Positions 24,410 through 32,555 of a stretch of 64,000 nt of DNA are shown here, piece by piece (positions within the stretch are counted from its first letter, which is position 1; each line of letters opens with the position of its first letter). Origin of the DNA: Plantactinospora sp. BC1. Its GTDB lineage: Bacteria > Actinomycetota > Actinomycetes > Mycobacteriales > Micromonosporaceae. Position numbers and translations under genes: made by a program. Location of the stretch: assembly GCF_003030345.1 (NCBI RefSeq), contig NZ_CP028158.1, positions 310,001 to 374,000 of the forward strand. The letters run 5' to 3'. The notes below the pieces were generated by a model, which saw only the letters and a list, made by a program, of their open reading frames with translations, was not told the DNA's origin and searched no databases.

Positions 24410-25798
24410 CTAGGAGATGACCCGGAAGGTGGCGTCCTGCCGGTCCGACGCGCTGGAACTCGCGCCGAGCGGGTCGATCCGCAGCAGGTAGCCACTGTGC
24501 CGGAGGTAGCGATCGGGGAAGTTGTAGGAGCGGAACGACGACCACGAGCTGTCGGCCAGCCCGGCGGTACGCGAGAAGGTGGCGTCGGCCCGGAACGTCG
24601 CGCTGTTGTCGTTGGGGTCGAGCCGGATCGCGTAGTCGCTGTGCCGCAGGTAGCTGCCGGGGCGGTTCACCGACTCGAACGACACCCCGGCCGGGTCCGC
24701 CAGGCCGGGGACCATCCGCCACATCTGGTCCTGGTACGGGTCGAACGGGTAGGGGTCGATCCGACCGACGTTGTTCGCGTGCCGCACGACGTGGTCGGGC
24801 AGGTTGGAGCACTTCAGGCGTACCCAGTTCGGCGTGCCCCAGCGGCTGACCAGGCCGTTGTACTCGGCGTCGGTGATGCCGAGGATCGAGCCGTGCTTGC
24901 CGTTCAGCGGCGGGGTGTAGTCGCGCTGGTTCAGTTGGCTCCACGCGTTCGCGGTGATGTTGCTGGAGGACCAGGCGTAGTAGTCGGCGTTGACCGGGCT
25001 GAACGAGTCGCCCCAGAGCCACCACCCGGCACCGTCGTTCCGCTTGACCAGCAGCGGCGCCTCTATCGCGTTGCCCTGTCGCAGGCCGCCGGTGTAGGTG
25101 GTGAAGCTGTTCGGGGCGCCGGTGCTGGACCTCGCGCCGTAGAGGTTTCCGTCGGTGAGGTTCTTGTAGTACAGGTAGGTGGTGCCGCCGTCGACGACGA
25201 TGTCACCGTCGAGGACGCCGGAAGCGGGTCGGAAGAAGGGCTGCGGCGAGCTGACGGAGCGGAAGTCCGTCGTGTAGTTCACCTGGAGGATGTCGCCGCC
25301 GTTGTTGCACGAGTAGACGATCGCGTACTGGCTGCGGGAGGCGTCCCAGAAGACGGTCGGGGCCCAGGTGTGCGCGTTCAGGGTGTGCATCCGGATCCGG
25401 CGGTAGCCGGTGAAGGACTGTAGGTTGGTCGAGTCGTACACGTGCAGGTACTGGCTGGTCCGGCTGAAGTCCGTACCCCTGAGGTCGGTGGCGACCACGA
25501 CGAAGGTGCCGTCCTGCTTGCGGTACACGAACGGGTCGCGCAGGCCCAGTTCGCCGGCGGTCGGGGTGACCACCGGGTTGTTCTGGTTCAACGGGGTCCA
25601 GTTGAGTCCGTCCCGGCTGACCGCGAGGTGCAGGCCGTAGTCGGCGCCCTGGAAGCTCGGCGTCTCGGTGAAGTAGGTCATCACGTAGCCGGTGTAGGTC
25701 GCCGCCCAGGCGGCTCGGGGGCGGATCGCCAGGCCGGTCGCGGTGACTGCGGCGGAGGCGGCCACCCCCAGGGTGAAGGCTCGTCGAGTCAGGGGCAC
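24410..25798 (-). CDS. GH43-CBM42 exo-alpha-L-arabinofuranosidase, Tat-exported
   Basis: 462 residues from GTG 25798 (AAAGG 8 nt upstream). A twin-arginine leader (LTRRAFTLGVAAS) ends near residue 33. The GH43 five-blade propeller spans about 35-345, with GLRDPFVYRKQDG, HTWAPTVFWD and GNAIEAPLLVKRND holding the usual Asp/Asp/Glu positions. AbfB/CBM42 occupies about 357-462 (FESVNRPGSYLRHSD, FRADATF, FPDRYLRHSGYLLRI). The architecture matches Streptomyces avermitilis Araf43A, an exo-1,5-alpha-L-arabinofuranosidase, so it probably trims arabinan chains. It is first in a probable operon with GH127 and GH27, under two LacI-type operators. Its CBM42 is the same fold as the sensor domain of the sigma factor at 14258. 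Confidence 0.9.
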   Translation of the reverse strand: MPLTRRAFTLGVAASAAVTATGLAIRPRAAWAATYTGYVMTYFTETPSFQGADYGLHLAVSRDGLNWTPLNQNNPVVTPTAGELGLRDPFVYRKQDGTFVVVATDLRGTDFSRTSQYLHVYDSTNLQSFTGYRRIRMHTLNAHTWAPTVFWDASRSQYAIVYSCNNGGDILQVNYTTDFRSVSSPQPFFRPASGVLDGDIVVDGGTTYLYYKNLTDGNLYGARSSTGAPNSFTTYTGGLRQGNAIEAPLLVKRNDGAGWWLWGDSFSPVNADYYAWSSSNITANAWSQLNQRDYTPPLNGKHGSILGITDAEYNGLVSRWGTPNWVRLKCSNLPDHVVRHANNVGRIDPYPFDPYQDQMWRMVPGLADPAGVSFESVNRPGSYLRHSDYAIRLDPNDNSATFRADATFSRTAGLADSSWSSFRSYNFPDRYLRHSGYLLRIDPLGASSSASDRQDATFRVIS

Positions 25799-25913
25799 GG
25801 TAACGACCTTTCTGGGCAGGTGCTGCGAGGTGTGCCGCCGTACTGCTCCGGCCGGGTGTCGGCCCGACCGGCGGAACGCGGCGGGCGGTCAGCCGCACAT
25901 GGGCTGCTATCGA

Positions 25914-25927
25914 TGTGAGCGCTAACT
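25914..25927. promoter_or_regulatory. LacI-type operator, copy 3
   Basis: TGTGAGCGCTAACT differs at one base from the reverse complement of the 16265 site. It lies 116 bp upstream of the GH43-CBM42 start. Confidence 0.7.
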
Positions 25928-26014
25928 TATCCCGCTCACGGGATGTTCGCAAGCATCCTCGTCCGGCTGGCACATCTCCGGAGCCGATCAGTCACCCGAG
26001 GGCTCTACGGACCC

Positions 26015-26028
26015 TGTTAGCGCTCACA
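26015..26028. promoter_or_regulatory. LacI-type operator, copy 4
   Basis: TGTTAGCGCTCACA is identical to the 16265 site. It is 101 bp from copy 3 and in inverted orientation, a spacing close to ten helical turns that would suit repressor looping over the GH43-GH127-GH27 promoter. Confidence 0.75.
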
Positions 26029-26092
26029 CCCGGCGGGCGCAGGTCTCGCCGAAGTTGCCCGACGCCCGCGCCCGCCGCCAGCCGGGAGGGCG

Positions 26093-26536
26093 CTACACCC
26101 GCCACTCACCGGCGACCATCAGATCCCGGCCCGCGATCTCGTTGACCTCGCGCCACGCCTGGATCAACTCCGGCCGGATCCGGAAGTACGGGTAGTTCCG
26201 CAGTTTCCGGGGGTCGAACCCGGTCTTCACCGCGAACGCGTCGCCGACCGCGTCGGTGAGCGCGCCGACCTCGGTCGCGGAGCCCTCCACGAGTACCACG
26301 TCGCGGGTGGGCCCGATCGTGAGCCGGACCCGCCCGTTGGCGCGCAGGTTCCGGGCCGTGGGGTTGGTGGCGGCCGTCGAGACGAGGAGCGTCTCGTCGT
26401 CCCAGAGGAAGGACAGGGGTACCAGATAGGGCGTACCCGCCGCGTCGGCGGTGGCGACCCAGGCGTCGACGTCGTGTTCGAGCCGGTGCAGGGTGTCCGC
26501 TTTCCGCCGCTCGGGCGGTCGGGGTGGCGGTGTCAT
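26093..26536 (-). CDS. PPOX-class flavin or F420-binding split-barrel protein
   Basis: 147 residues from ATG 26536 with GGAGG upstream. It is a single pyridoxamine-5'-phosphate-oxidase-like split barrel: HDVDAWVATADAAGTPYLVP, then LLVSTAATNPTARNLRANGR, with an EGSATEV strand near 90. Such proteins in actinobacteria bind FMN or F420 and reduce small molecules. The substrate is unknown. It is transcribed away from the CAZyme operon's operators and probably unrelated to that locus. Confidence 0.75.
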   Translation of the reverse strand: MTPPPRPPERRKADTLHRLEHDVDAWVATADAAGTPYLVPLSFLWDDETLLVSTAATNPTARNLRANGRVRLTIGPTRDVVLVEGSATEVGALTDAVGDAFAVKTGFDPRKLRNYPYFRIRPELIQAWREVNEIAGRDLMVAGEWRV

Positions 26537-26792
26537 GGCGTCGAGCCTCCTGTTCACGGTCGAGCGATCGTCGTCGATCGGATGCGCCGGGACGGCGTGT
26601 CCGCCCTCGCGGGTGTTCCTTTCTACCAACCGGCTGTGACGTGGTCGGACGCCGCGGTCAGCGGTCCGCGGGAGGCCGAGGACGGGTGCCCGCGGCGGTG
26701 ACTCGGCGAGCTTCGCCCCGATCTCCGGTACGTGCCCGTAGCTGCGGCCGACCTCCCGACGACATTCGTCCAAGACGCATGCCCGGCAGGCC

Positions 26793-27617
26793 GTGCACCA
26801 TCGCCAGATGAGCGAGTACGACGTTGAGTACCCGGACGGGTTGCACGTGGTCCACGACGGCCCCCGGCAGGCGCCGGCGCTGCTGCTCATCCACGGATCC
26901 GGGGCGTCGAGCGGCAACTGGAAGCCGATGGTCCCGGCACTCGCCGGTCACCACCACGTCATCCGGGTCGACCTCCCGGGCCACGGCCAGTCGCCACCCG
27001 GGCTCTGCTACGAGGTGCCCGCCCAGGCGGGCCGGGTGGCGGCGGTCCTCGACCACCTCGACCTGCGGGACGTGGCCGTGGTCGGACACTCCAGCGGTGG
27101 CTACATCGCCACCGCCCTCGCCGAGCAGCGCCCCGCCCTGGTGCGGTCGCTGACGTTGATCAGCACCGGCCCGAGCCCCGACGCGTTCCTGCCGCAGCCG
27201 ATCCTGCTCCGGGCCCTGTTGGCCCCGCCGCTCGGCCCGCTGCTGTTCGCGAGGCGGTCGGACGCGATGATCCGGCGGGGGATCAGCGCCACCTGCGTCC
27301 GTCCGGTGGAGATCCCGGACGACGTGGTCGCCGAGCTGCGCGGCATCTCGTACCGCACGTTGCGGACGGTGCTTAGCCGGAACACCGCGTACATCACCGA
27401 GCGGAGCGTGCCGGAGCGTCTCACCGACCTCGACCTCCCGGTACTGGCGATCTTCGGCGCCGCCGATCCCCGCTGGAACCCGTCCTCCGCACACCGGTAC
27501 GCGACGGTGCCGAACGCTCGGCTCGAACTGCTGCCCGGCGTCGGTCACGTACCCATGTTCGAGGCGCCCGAGGCGGTCAGCGAACTGCTGCTGAGCTTCG
27601 CGGCGACGAGCCGCTGA
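26793..27617 (+). CDS. Alpha/beta-fold hydrolase
   Basis: 274 residues from GTG 26793; ATG 26808 is equally possible. Oxyanion-hole motif LLIHGSGASSGNW, nucleophile elbow GHSSGG, acid loop AIFGAADPRW and catalytic His in GVGHVPMFEAP are all present. The fold is the common esterase/haloalkane-dehalogenase-like type and the substrate is unknown. The AraC-type regulator starts 38 bp downstream on the same strand. Confidence 0.8.
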   Translation: MHHRQMSEYDVEYPDGLHVVHDGPRQAPALLLIHGSGASSGNWKPMVPALAGHHHVIRVDLPGHGQSPPGLCYEVPAQAGRVAAVLDHLDLRDVAVVGHSSGGYIATALAEQRPALVRSLTLISTGPSPDAFLPQPILLRALLAPPLGPLLFARRSDAMIRRGISATCVRPVEIPDDVVAELRGISYRTLRTVLSRNTAYITERSVPERLTDLDLPVLAIFGAADPRWNPSSAHRYATVPNARLELLPGVGHVPMFEAPEAVSELLLSFAATSR

Positions 27618-27654
27618 CGTCCCGGCCGTGACCTCCGCGCCGTAGGCTGGTCGC

Positions 27655-28533
27655 GTGCTGCCGACCGGGACATCTCCCGACTGGGCGTCGGTGGAGGTCG
27701 CAGTCCCGCGCCCGTCGCGTCGGCTGCCGGGGATCAGCATGGCCGGCTTCCGCCACCACACCCCGGCCGCCGTGGACATCGCCATGGTGGCGCACCCGTC
27801 CGTCACGCTGATCGTCGACCTGAGCGAGGGCGAAGGACTCGGCTACCACGCGCCGGGCCGGCACGGGCACGGCAGCGTCGTCGTCGGCCTCCTCCCCGGC
27901 GCGTTCCGGGCGGCGGGCCGGCGGGGTGAGTGCCTCCAGATCCGGCTGGAGCCGGTCGTGGCGGCCGCGGTGCTCGGCGCGTCCACCGAACTCACCGGGA
28001 CGGTGGCGACGCTGGACGAGATCTGGGGCCGTGACGCCGGGCGGGTCGAGGAGCGGCTGCGCGCCGCCGCGTCGTGGGACGAACGGTTCAGGATCGCGTG
28101 GGAGATCCTCGGCCGGCGGCTGGACGCCCGCCCGGCGGTCGATCCGGAGGTCGCGCACACCTGGCGGCAGACGCTCAGCAGCCGGGGACGGGTGCGCGTC
28201 GACGGGCTGGCGGGCGACGTCGGCTGGAGCCGCAAGCGCCTCTGGTCCCGCTTCCGGGCCCAGATCGGCATCACCCCCAAACGCGCCGCCCGGCTGGTGC
28301 GGTTCGACCACGCCGTACACCTGCTCGCGGCGGGGCAGGCCGCCGCCAGCGTCGCCACCGAGAGCGGCTACGTGGACCAGTCACACCTGCACCGCGAGAT
28401 CAGGGCGATCGCCGGGCTCACCCCCGCCGCCGTGGCCGACGCCCCGTGGCTCGCGATCGACGACGTCGCGTGGCCGGCTCCGGCGCGACCCGGTGCCCCG
28501 GTGACGCGTGGCGAAGGCGGCGCCGGCCGCTGA
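27655..28533 (+). CDS. AraC-family transcriptional regulator
   Basis: 292 residues from GTG 27655. The N-terminal about 150 residues form a cupin-like ligand domain. The C-terminal about 190-270 holds two helix-turn-helix motifs (VDGLAGDVGWSRKRLWSRF and ASVATESGYVDQSHLHREI) with the AraC FGYxDxSHFxR-type signature. It lies 37 bp after the hydrolase gene and may share its transcript. Its target is unknown. Confidence 0.82.
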   Translation: MLPTGTSPDWASVEVAVPRPSRRLPGISMAGFRHHTPAAVDIAMVAHPSVTLIVDLSEGEGLGYHAPGRHGHGSVVVGLLPGAFRAAGRRGECLQIRLEPVVAAAVLGASTELTGTVATLDEIWGRDAGRVEERLRAAASWDERFRIAWEILGRRLDARPAVDPEVAHTWRQTLSSRGRVRVDGLAGDVGWSRKRLWSRFRAQIGITPKRAARLVRFDHAVHLLAAGQAAASVATESGYVDQSHLHREIRAIAGLTPAAVADAPWLAIDDVAWPAPARPGAPVTRGEGGAGR

Positions 28534-28685
28534 TCTCCGTCGGGGGCGTTCCGGACCTTCAACGGGCTCGATCGGGCGGTCCGCCGAGGGGCGGTCGCCG
28601 GGGCAGCGAGCCGTGAACATTGTCGATACGGTGATCACGGCGCGCCGGCCGGCGCGCCTTTCCACACGACAAGACGGGGGGTTTC

Positions 28686-29618
28686 ATGCTGCTCAGACGC
28701 TTGACGACACTCGGCATGGCGGCCGGGGTCGTCACCGCCACCGTGCTGACGGTCGCTGCCGCGCCGGCCCAGGCGGCACCGACCAGCGTGACGTCGTACT
28801 CGTTCACCAGCGAGGCCGGCGACTACATCGGCGGTGGACAGACCCGCGACTACCAGGCGCCGTCGGCCGACATCCGGCTCTCCGGCACCGCCGGGTACGT
28901 GACGATGCGGGTGGACGCCGGTTCGGAGTGGTGGACCATCGAGTTGGCCGCGCCGAACGGTGACGTACTCCGGCCGGGGCGCTACCTGGACGCGGAACGG
29001 GCCGCCTTCCGCACCGGCCGCTCCCCGGGGCTGGACGTGTCGGGGACCGGGCGGGGCTGCAACCGGGTCTACGGCAGCTTCTGGATCGACCAGATCGGCA
29101 CCGCCGCCGACGGTACGGTGACGCTGCTGGACGCACGATTCACCCAGCACTGCGAGTCGGAGACCGCGCCCCGTCTACAGGGGACGGTGAAGTTCGCCGC
29201 CTACCCGCTGTCGTACCGGTTCGCCAGCGATGCCGGGGACTACATCGGCGGCGGGGTCACCAAGTCGTACACGAACGCCACCTCGGTGTTCGGGCTTCGG
29301 GGTACCGCGAGCGGCGTGTCGTTCTCGGTCTCCGGCCAGCGCGACTACTGGTCGGTCGAGCTGTACCCGCCGGCGGGGCAGACGCTGCGGGTGGGTACCT
29401 ACACCGACGCCCAGCGGTACCCGTTCAACGAGAGTGGCCATCCCGGCCTGTCGGTGAGCGGAAATGGGCGGGGCTGCAACACCCTGACCGGAGAGTTCAC
29501 CATTCGGGAGATAGCGTTCGACGCGTCGGGTGCGGTTAGCGCACTCTCTGCGACGTACGTGCAACACTGCGAGGGCGGTACGCCGGCGTTGCGCGGCACG
29601 ATCCGCTACTTCGCCTAG
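28686..29618 (+). CDS. Secreted two-repeat protein of unknown function
   Basis: 310 residues with a Sec signal peptide (about 1-31, ending AQAA). The mature part is two copies of a domain of about 135 residues: SYSFTSEAGDYIGGGQT / SYRFASDAGDYIGGGVT begin them, with WWTIEL/YWSVEL, a GRY/GTYxDAxR turn, SGxGRGCN and xxTQHCE/YVQHCE following. Each repeat has two conserved Cys, probably a disulfide. I do not recognise a named family. The small beta-rich repeats suggest an extracellular binding protein. Confidence 0.7.
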   Translation: MLLRRLTTLGMAAGVVTATVLTVAAAPAQAAPTSVTSYSFTSEAGDYIGGGQTRDYQAPSADIRLSGTAGYVTMRVDAGSEWWTIELAAPNGDVLRPGRYLDAERAAFRTGRSPGLDVSGTGRGCNRVYGSFWIDQIGTAADGTVTLLDARFTQHCESETAPRLQGTVKFAAYPLSYRFASDAGDYIGGGVTKSYTNATSVFGLRGTASGVSFSVSGQRDYWSVELYPPAGQTLRVGTYTDAQRYPFNESGHPGLSVSGNGRGCNTLTGEFTIREIAFDASGAVSALSATYVQHCEGGTPALRGTIRYFA

Positions 29619-29955
29619 CCGAGACTGTCCCGAACTGTCCGAGGCTGGCCGAGCGGGGGCGTGACCCACGGGTCGCGCCCCCGTCGCACATCCGTTCCCG
29701 ACACCGCCGACGGCTCGGTGGCAACGCCGCCGGCCTGAGTGACCGGTCAGCGGACGAGTAGCGGAAAACTGTACTTCATACCTGGATCGGACTCGCCGCG
29801 AGGGTACGTCGCAGGAAACTTATGTACCGATTCCACATTGCCCCTAGTCAATGCCGTAGGGCGATGCTATGAATTGGTGGGTCGCTGGCGACCTACCAGG
29901 GCAATGCCGCCTCCACCGTCTAGGCATCGACGTCGTTTTGGGGAGAGAACAGTAC
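29619..29955. other. Intergenic region before the RCC1 gene
   Basis: After the terminator at 29655 come about 200 bp of noticeably lower G+C (for example ACTTATGTACC near 29820), likely the promoter region of the RCC1 protein. There is no recognisable -35/-10 pair and no gene. Confidence 0.4.
29655..29682. terminator. Terminator hairpin
   Basis: GGGGGCG-T-GACCC pairs with GGGTC-G-CGCCCCC, a 13-bp stem with one G-T wobble, 37 bp after the repeat-protein stop. Confidence 0.65.
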
Positions 29956-31188
29956 ATGAGCAAAGATCAGGATGGTTGGTTGCGGTCTGTGTGGCGGCGT
30001 TGGGCGAGAGCTGTCGCCACGGCGGTGGCATCCGCCGGAGTCGTGGTGCTCGCCATCGGAGTCACCGCCGGCACCGCTGCCGCGGGCGTCGATCCCGCCG
30101 AGCGCGGCTCGCTGAACGCCGCGCTGGCCGCCCCGACGGTTTCCAGCGTCGCCGCGGGTTACGCGCACACCTGTGCGATCAGCACCGACGGCGGACTCTG
30201 GTGCTGGGGCGGCAACAGCAGCGGTCAGCTCGGTGACGGCACCACCACCAACCGGAGCACTCCGGTGCGGGTCGGCAGCGCCAACACCTGGGCGAGCATC
30301 GACGCCGGCACCAGTTACGCCTGTGCGGTCCGGACCGACGGCACGCTGTGGTGCTGGGGCCGCAACAGCAGCAACCAGCTCGGTGACGGCACCAGCACGA
30401 ACCGGACCAGCCCGGTGCAGGTCGGCACCGCCACCAACTGGGCCAGTGTCAGCGCCGGTGACGGGCACACCTGTGCCACCCGGACCGACGGCAGCCTGTG
30501 GTGTTGGGGCCGCAACCGCAACGGCCAGCTCGGTACCGGTGCCGCCCTGGCCGACGCGACCACCCCGGTACGGGTCGACACCGCGACCACCTGGGCGAGC
30601 GTCGCGGCCGGCTACGCACACACCTGTGCCCGCCGCACCGACGGCACCCTATGGTGCTGGGGGGACAGCTCGAACGGACAGCTCGGTATCGGCGTCCTGA
30701 GCTACCGGACGACTCCGACCCAGGTCGGCACCGGGACCACCTGGACCGGCGTGGTGACCGGCTACACCTTCACCTGCGCGGTCCGTGCCGACGGGACGCT
30801 GTGGTGCTGGGGCGAGAACGGCTACGGCCAGCTCGGCGTCACCGGCCCCCACCGGACCTCGCCGGTCCAGGTCGGCAGCGCCACCACCTGGAGGTCGGTG
30901 CTCGGCGGCAACGACACGGCCTGCGCGGTCCGCACCGACGGCAGCCTGTGGTGCTGGGGCAACAACTCGATGGGACAGCTCGGCGACGGCAGCACCACCC
31001 ACCGGTACGCCCCCACCCGGGTCGGCACCGCCACCACCTGGGCCAGCGGGGTCGTCGGCAGCTACCACAACTGTGCGGTCCGCACCGACGGCGGTCTCTG
31101 GTGCTGGGGCAACAACGCGGCGGGACAGCTCGGCGACGGCACCCTCACCCAGCGGTCGACCCCGACCCAGGTGACCATCCCGGGCTGA
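29956..31188 (+). CDS. Secreted RCC1-type seven-bladed propeller
   Basis: 410 residues from ATG 29956 (GGGGAGAG upstream). A signal peptide or anchor (about 20-41) is followed by seven repeats of about 50 residues, each with a xLWCWGxNxxGQLG core and a TPVxVG-type strand. Seven RCC1 units close one propeller. Two Cys per blade (AHTCAI/LWCWG) are conserved and could form blade disulfides outside the cell. Bacterial RCC1 propellers generally act in binding; no enzyme residues are evident. Confidence 0.85.
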   Translation: MSKDQDGWLRSVWRRWARAVATAVASAGVVVLAIGVTAGTAAAGVDPAERGSLNAALAAPTVSSVAAGYAHTCAISTDGGLWCWGGNSSGQLGDGTTTNRSTPVRVGSANTWASIDAGTSYACAVRTDGTLWCWGRNSSNQLGDGTSTNRTSPVQVGTATNWASVSAGDGHTCATRTDGSLWCWGRNRNGQLGTGAALADATTPVRVDTATTWASVAAGYAHTCARRTDGTLWCWGDSSNGQLGIGVLSYRTTPTQVGTGTTWTGVVTGYTFTCAVRADGTLWCWGENGYGQLGVTGPHRTSPVQVGSATTWRSVLGGNDTACAVRTDGSLWCWGNNSMGQLGDGSTTHRYAPTRVGTATTWASGVVGSYHNCAVRTDGGLWCWGNNAAGQLGDGTLTQRSTPTQVTIPG

Positions 31189-31212
31189 CCGGTCGACCAC
31201 CGCATTTCGCTG

Positions 31213-31265
31213 TCATGCCGTCGGCCCGTGCCGCTGCCACTCCAGCGGCCGGGCCGACGGCATGA
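31213..31265. terminator. Strong bidirectional terminator
   Basis: TCATGCCGTCGGCCCG (31213-31228) pairs with CGGGCCGACGGCATGA (31250-31265) over 16 perfect bp. The loop carries a second 6-bp CCGCTG/CAGCGG stem. It separates the convergent RCC1 and methyltransferase genes. Confidence 0.85.
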
Positions 31266-31299
31266 CGACCGGGATCACCGCAGACCGCCGCGTACCCCG

Positions 31300-31938
31300 T
31301 CAGCGGTGCGCGAAGACGAAGCCACCCACCAGGTCCGGGGTCGGGCGCTGCACCATCTCGGCCTCGACCCTGAAGCCGGCCGCTTCCAACCAGGCCGTGA
31401 CCCGAGCCGTCGACCGGCGATGCACGTAGACGTGCATCGGGTGGCCGCCGTACCCCTTCGTCTTGAGTTCGCTGCCGTCGCCGGCATGGAATCCCACCAG
31501 CAGTGGCGCGCCCGGCCGCAGCACCCGGAAGAACTCGGCCAGCACCACCGGTACCTCGTCGTCGGGGACGTGGATCAGCGAGAACCAGGCGAGCAGGCCG
31601 GCCAGGGATTCGTCGGCCAGTTCCAGACCGGTCATGGAGCCGACCTCGAACCGCAGCCCGGGATGGTCCCGCCGGGCCACTTCGATCATCCCGGGTGAGA
31701 GGTCGACGCCGAACGCGTCCAGGCCGATACCTCGCAGATGGGCAGTTATCCGGCCGGGGCCGCAGCCGACGTCGGCCACCGGCCCGTCCGGTCGGGCGCG
31801 CACCAGCTCGGCGAAGAGCGCCAGGATGCCCCGCTGGAACGGCTCGCCGGCCAGGGCGTCGCGCAGCATCCCGGCGTAGCTGACCGCCACGGTGTCGTAG
31901 GAGGTTCGGGTGTCGTCGAGCCAACCGGGAACGCGCAT
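31300..31938 (-). CDS. Class I SAM-dependent methyltransferase
   Basis: 212 residues from ATG 31938. Motif I is VADVGCGPGRIT, motif II FGVDLSPGM, and post-motif VGSMTGLELADESL with WFSLIHVPDDE follows. It is a small-molecule methyltransferase of the UbiE-like Methyltransf_11 class. Substrate and partner genes are not evident. Confidence 0.85.
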   Translation of the reverse strand: MRVPGWLDDTRTSYDTVAVSYAGMLRDALAGEPFQRGILALFAELVRARPDGPVADVGCGPGRITAHLRGIGLDAFGVDLSPGMIEVARRDHPGLRFEVGSMTGLELADESLAGLLAWFSLIHVPDDEVPVVLAEFFRVLRPGAPLLVGFHAGDGSELKTKGYGGHPMHVYVHRRSTARVTAWLEAAGFRVEAEMVQRPTPDLVGGFVFAHR

Positions 31939-32000
31939 GCGCAGGACGATAGTCCCGGGCGGGCTGGGGTCGGCGTTCGCCAGGCGCTATGGTCGGCGCT

Positions 32001-32225
32001 ATGCGGAACCGACAGCACCCGACCGGCGTCGAGCGGCGACTCGCCCTCTCGATCCTGGTGGTGCTGGCGGTGGTCGTCGCGGCCGTACGTACCGGTCAGG
32101 CGCTGGGCATGTGCATCGTGGTCCGGCTGGCCCGCGCCGTTCCGGGCTGCGTGCCCGCCTGGTCGGCCGACCGGGCCCCGCCGGGCGTGCCCCTCCCCGC
32201 CCGACCGTTCACCGCGCTGCGCTGA
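32001..32225 (+). CDS. Small membrane protein, hypothetical
   Basis: 74 residues from ATG 32001 (ATG 31989 adds four). One strong membrane helix (LALSILVVLAVVVAAV, about 16-31) is followed by a short Cys-containing tail. No family is recognised and it could be a chance frame, though the hydrophobic helix and position between two real genes favour it slightly. Confidence 0.35.
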   Translation: MRNRQHPTGVERRLALSILVVLAVVVAAVRTGQALGMCIVVRLARAVPGCVPAWSADRAPPGVPLPARPFTALR

Positions 32226-32279
32226 CGCCGAGCCGCTCCGGCCGGCGGTCGGCAGCCGTCCCGCCTGGATCGCCCGTCA

Positions 32280-32555
32280 ATGGAAATCGAGCGTACGACC
32301 CTGCCCGGCATCGGGGTACGACAGACCTTCACCACGGCACAGGGCCACCGGATCGGCATCGTCGAGTACCACGACGGCGACCGCCGGGACGTCGTCCACG
32401 ACGATCCGGACGACCCGGACCGGATGGTCGGCCTCACCCTGACCCGCGACGAGGCGGTGGCCCTGGCCACCCTGCTCGGCTTCCCGGAACTGGTCGACGT
32501 CGCGGCCAGGCCCGCCGAGACCCGCCGCCGGGTCTCAGCCCGGGACCGCCCCTGA
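32280..32555 (+). CDS. KhtT-like N-terminal domain protein
   Basis: 91 residues. MEIERTTLPGIGVRQTFTTA, then GHRIGIVEYHDGDRRDVV and DDPDDPD, followed by TLTRDEAVALATLLG, match the N-terminal domain of KhtT-type regulatory subunits of cation/proton antiporters. The TrkA_C domain that normally follows (total about 160 residues) is missing, and no KhtU-like antiporter gene is adjacent. It may be a truncated relic or a stand-alone domain. Its last 21 bp overlap the convergent regulator gene. Confidence 0.6.
   Translation: MEIERTTLPGIGVRQTFTTAQGHRIGIVEYHDGDRRDVVHDDPDDPDRMVGLTLTRDEAVALATLLGFPELVDVAARPAETRRRVSARDRP

Noticed and set aside
29655-29682. GC-rich stem considered as part of a tRNA or small RNA
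   Set aside because: A simple hairpin 37 bp after a stop codon, without cloverleaf arms; called a terminator.
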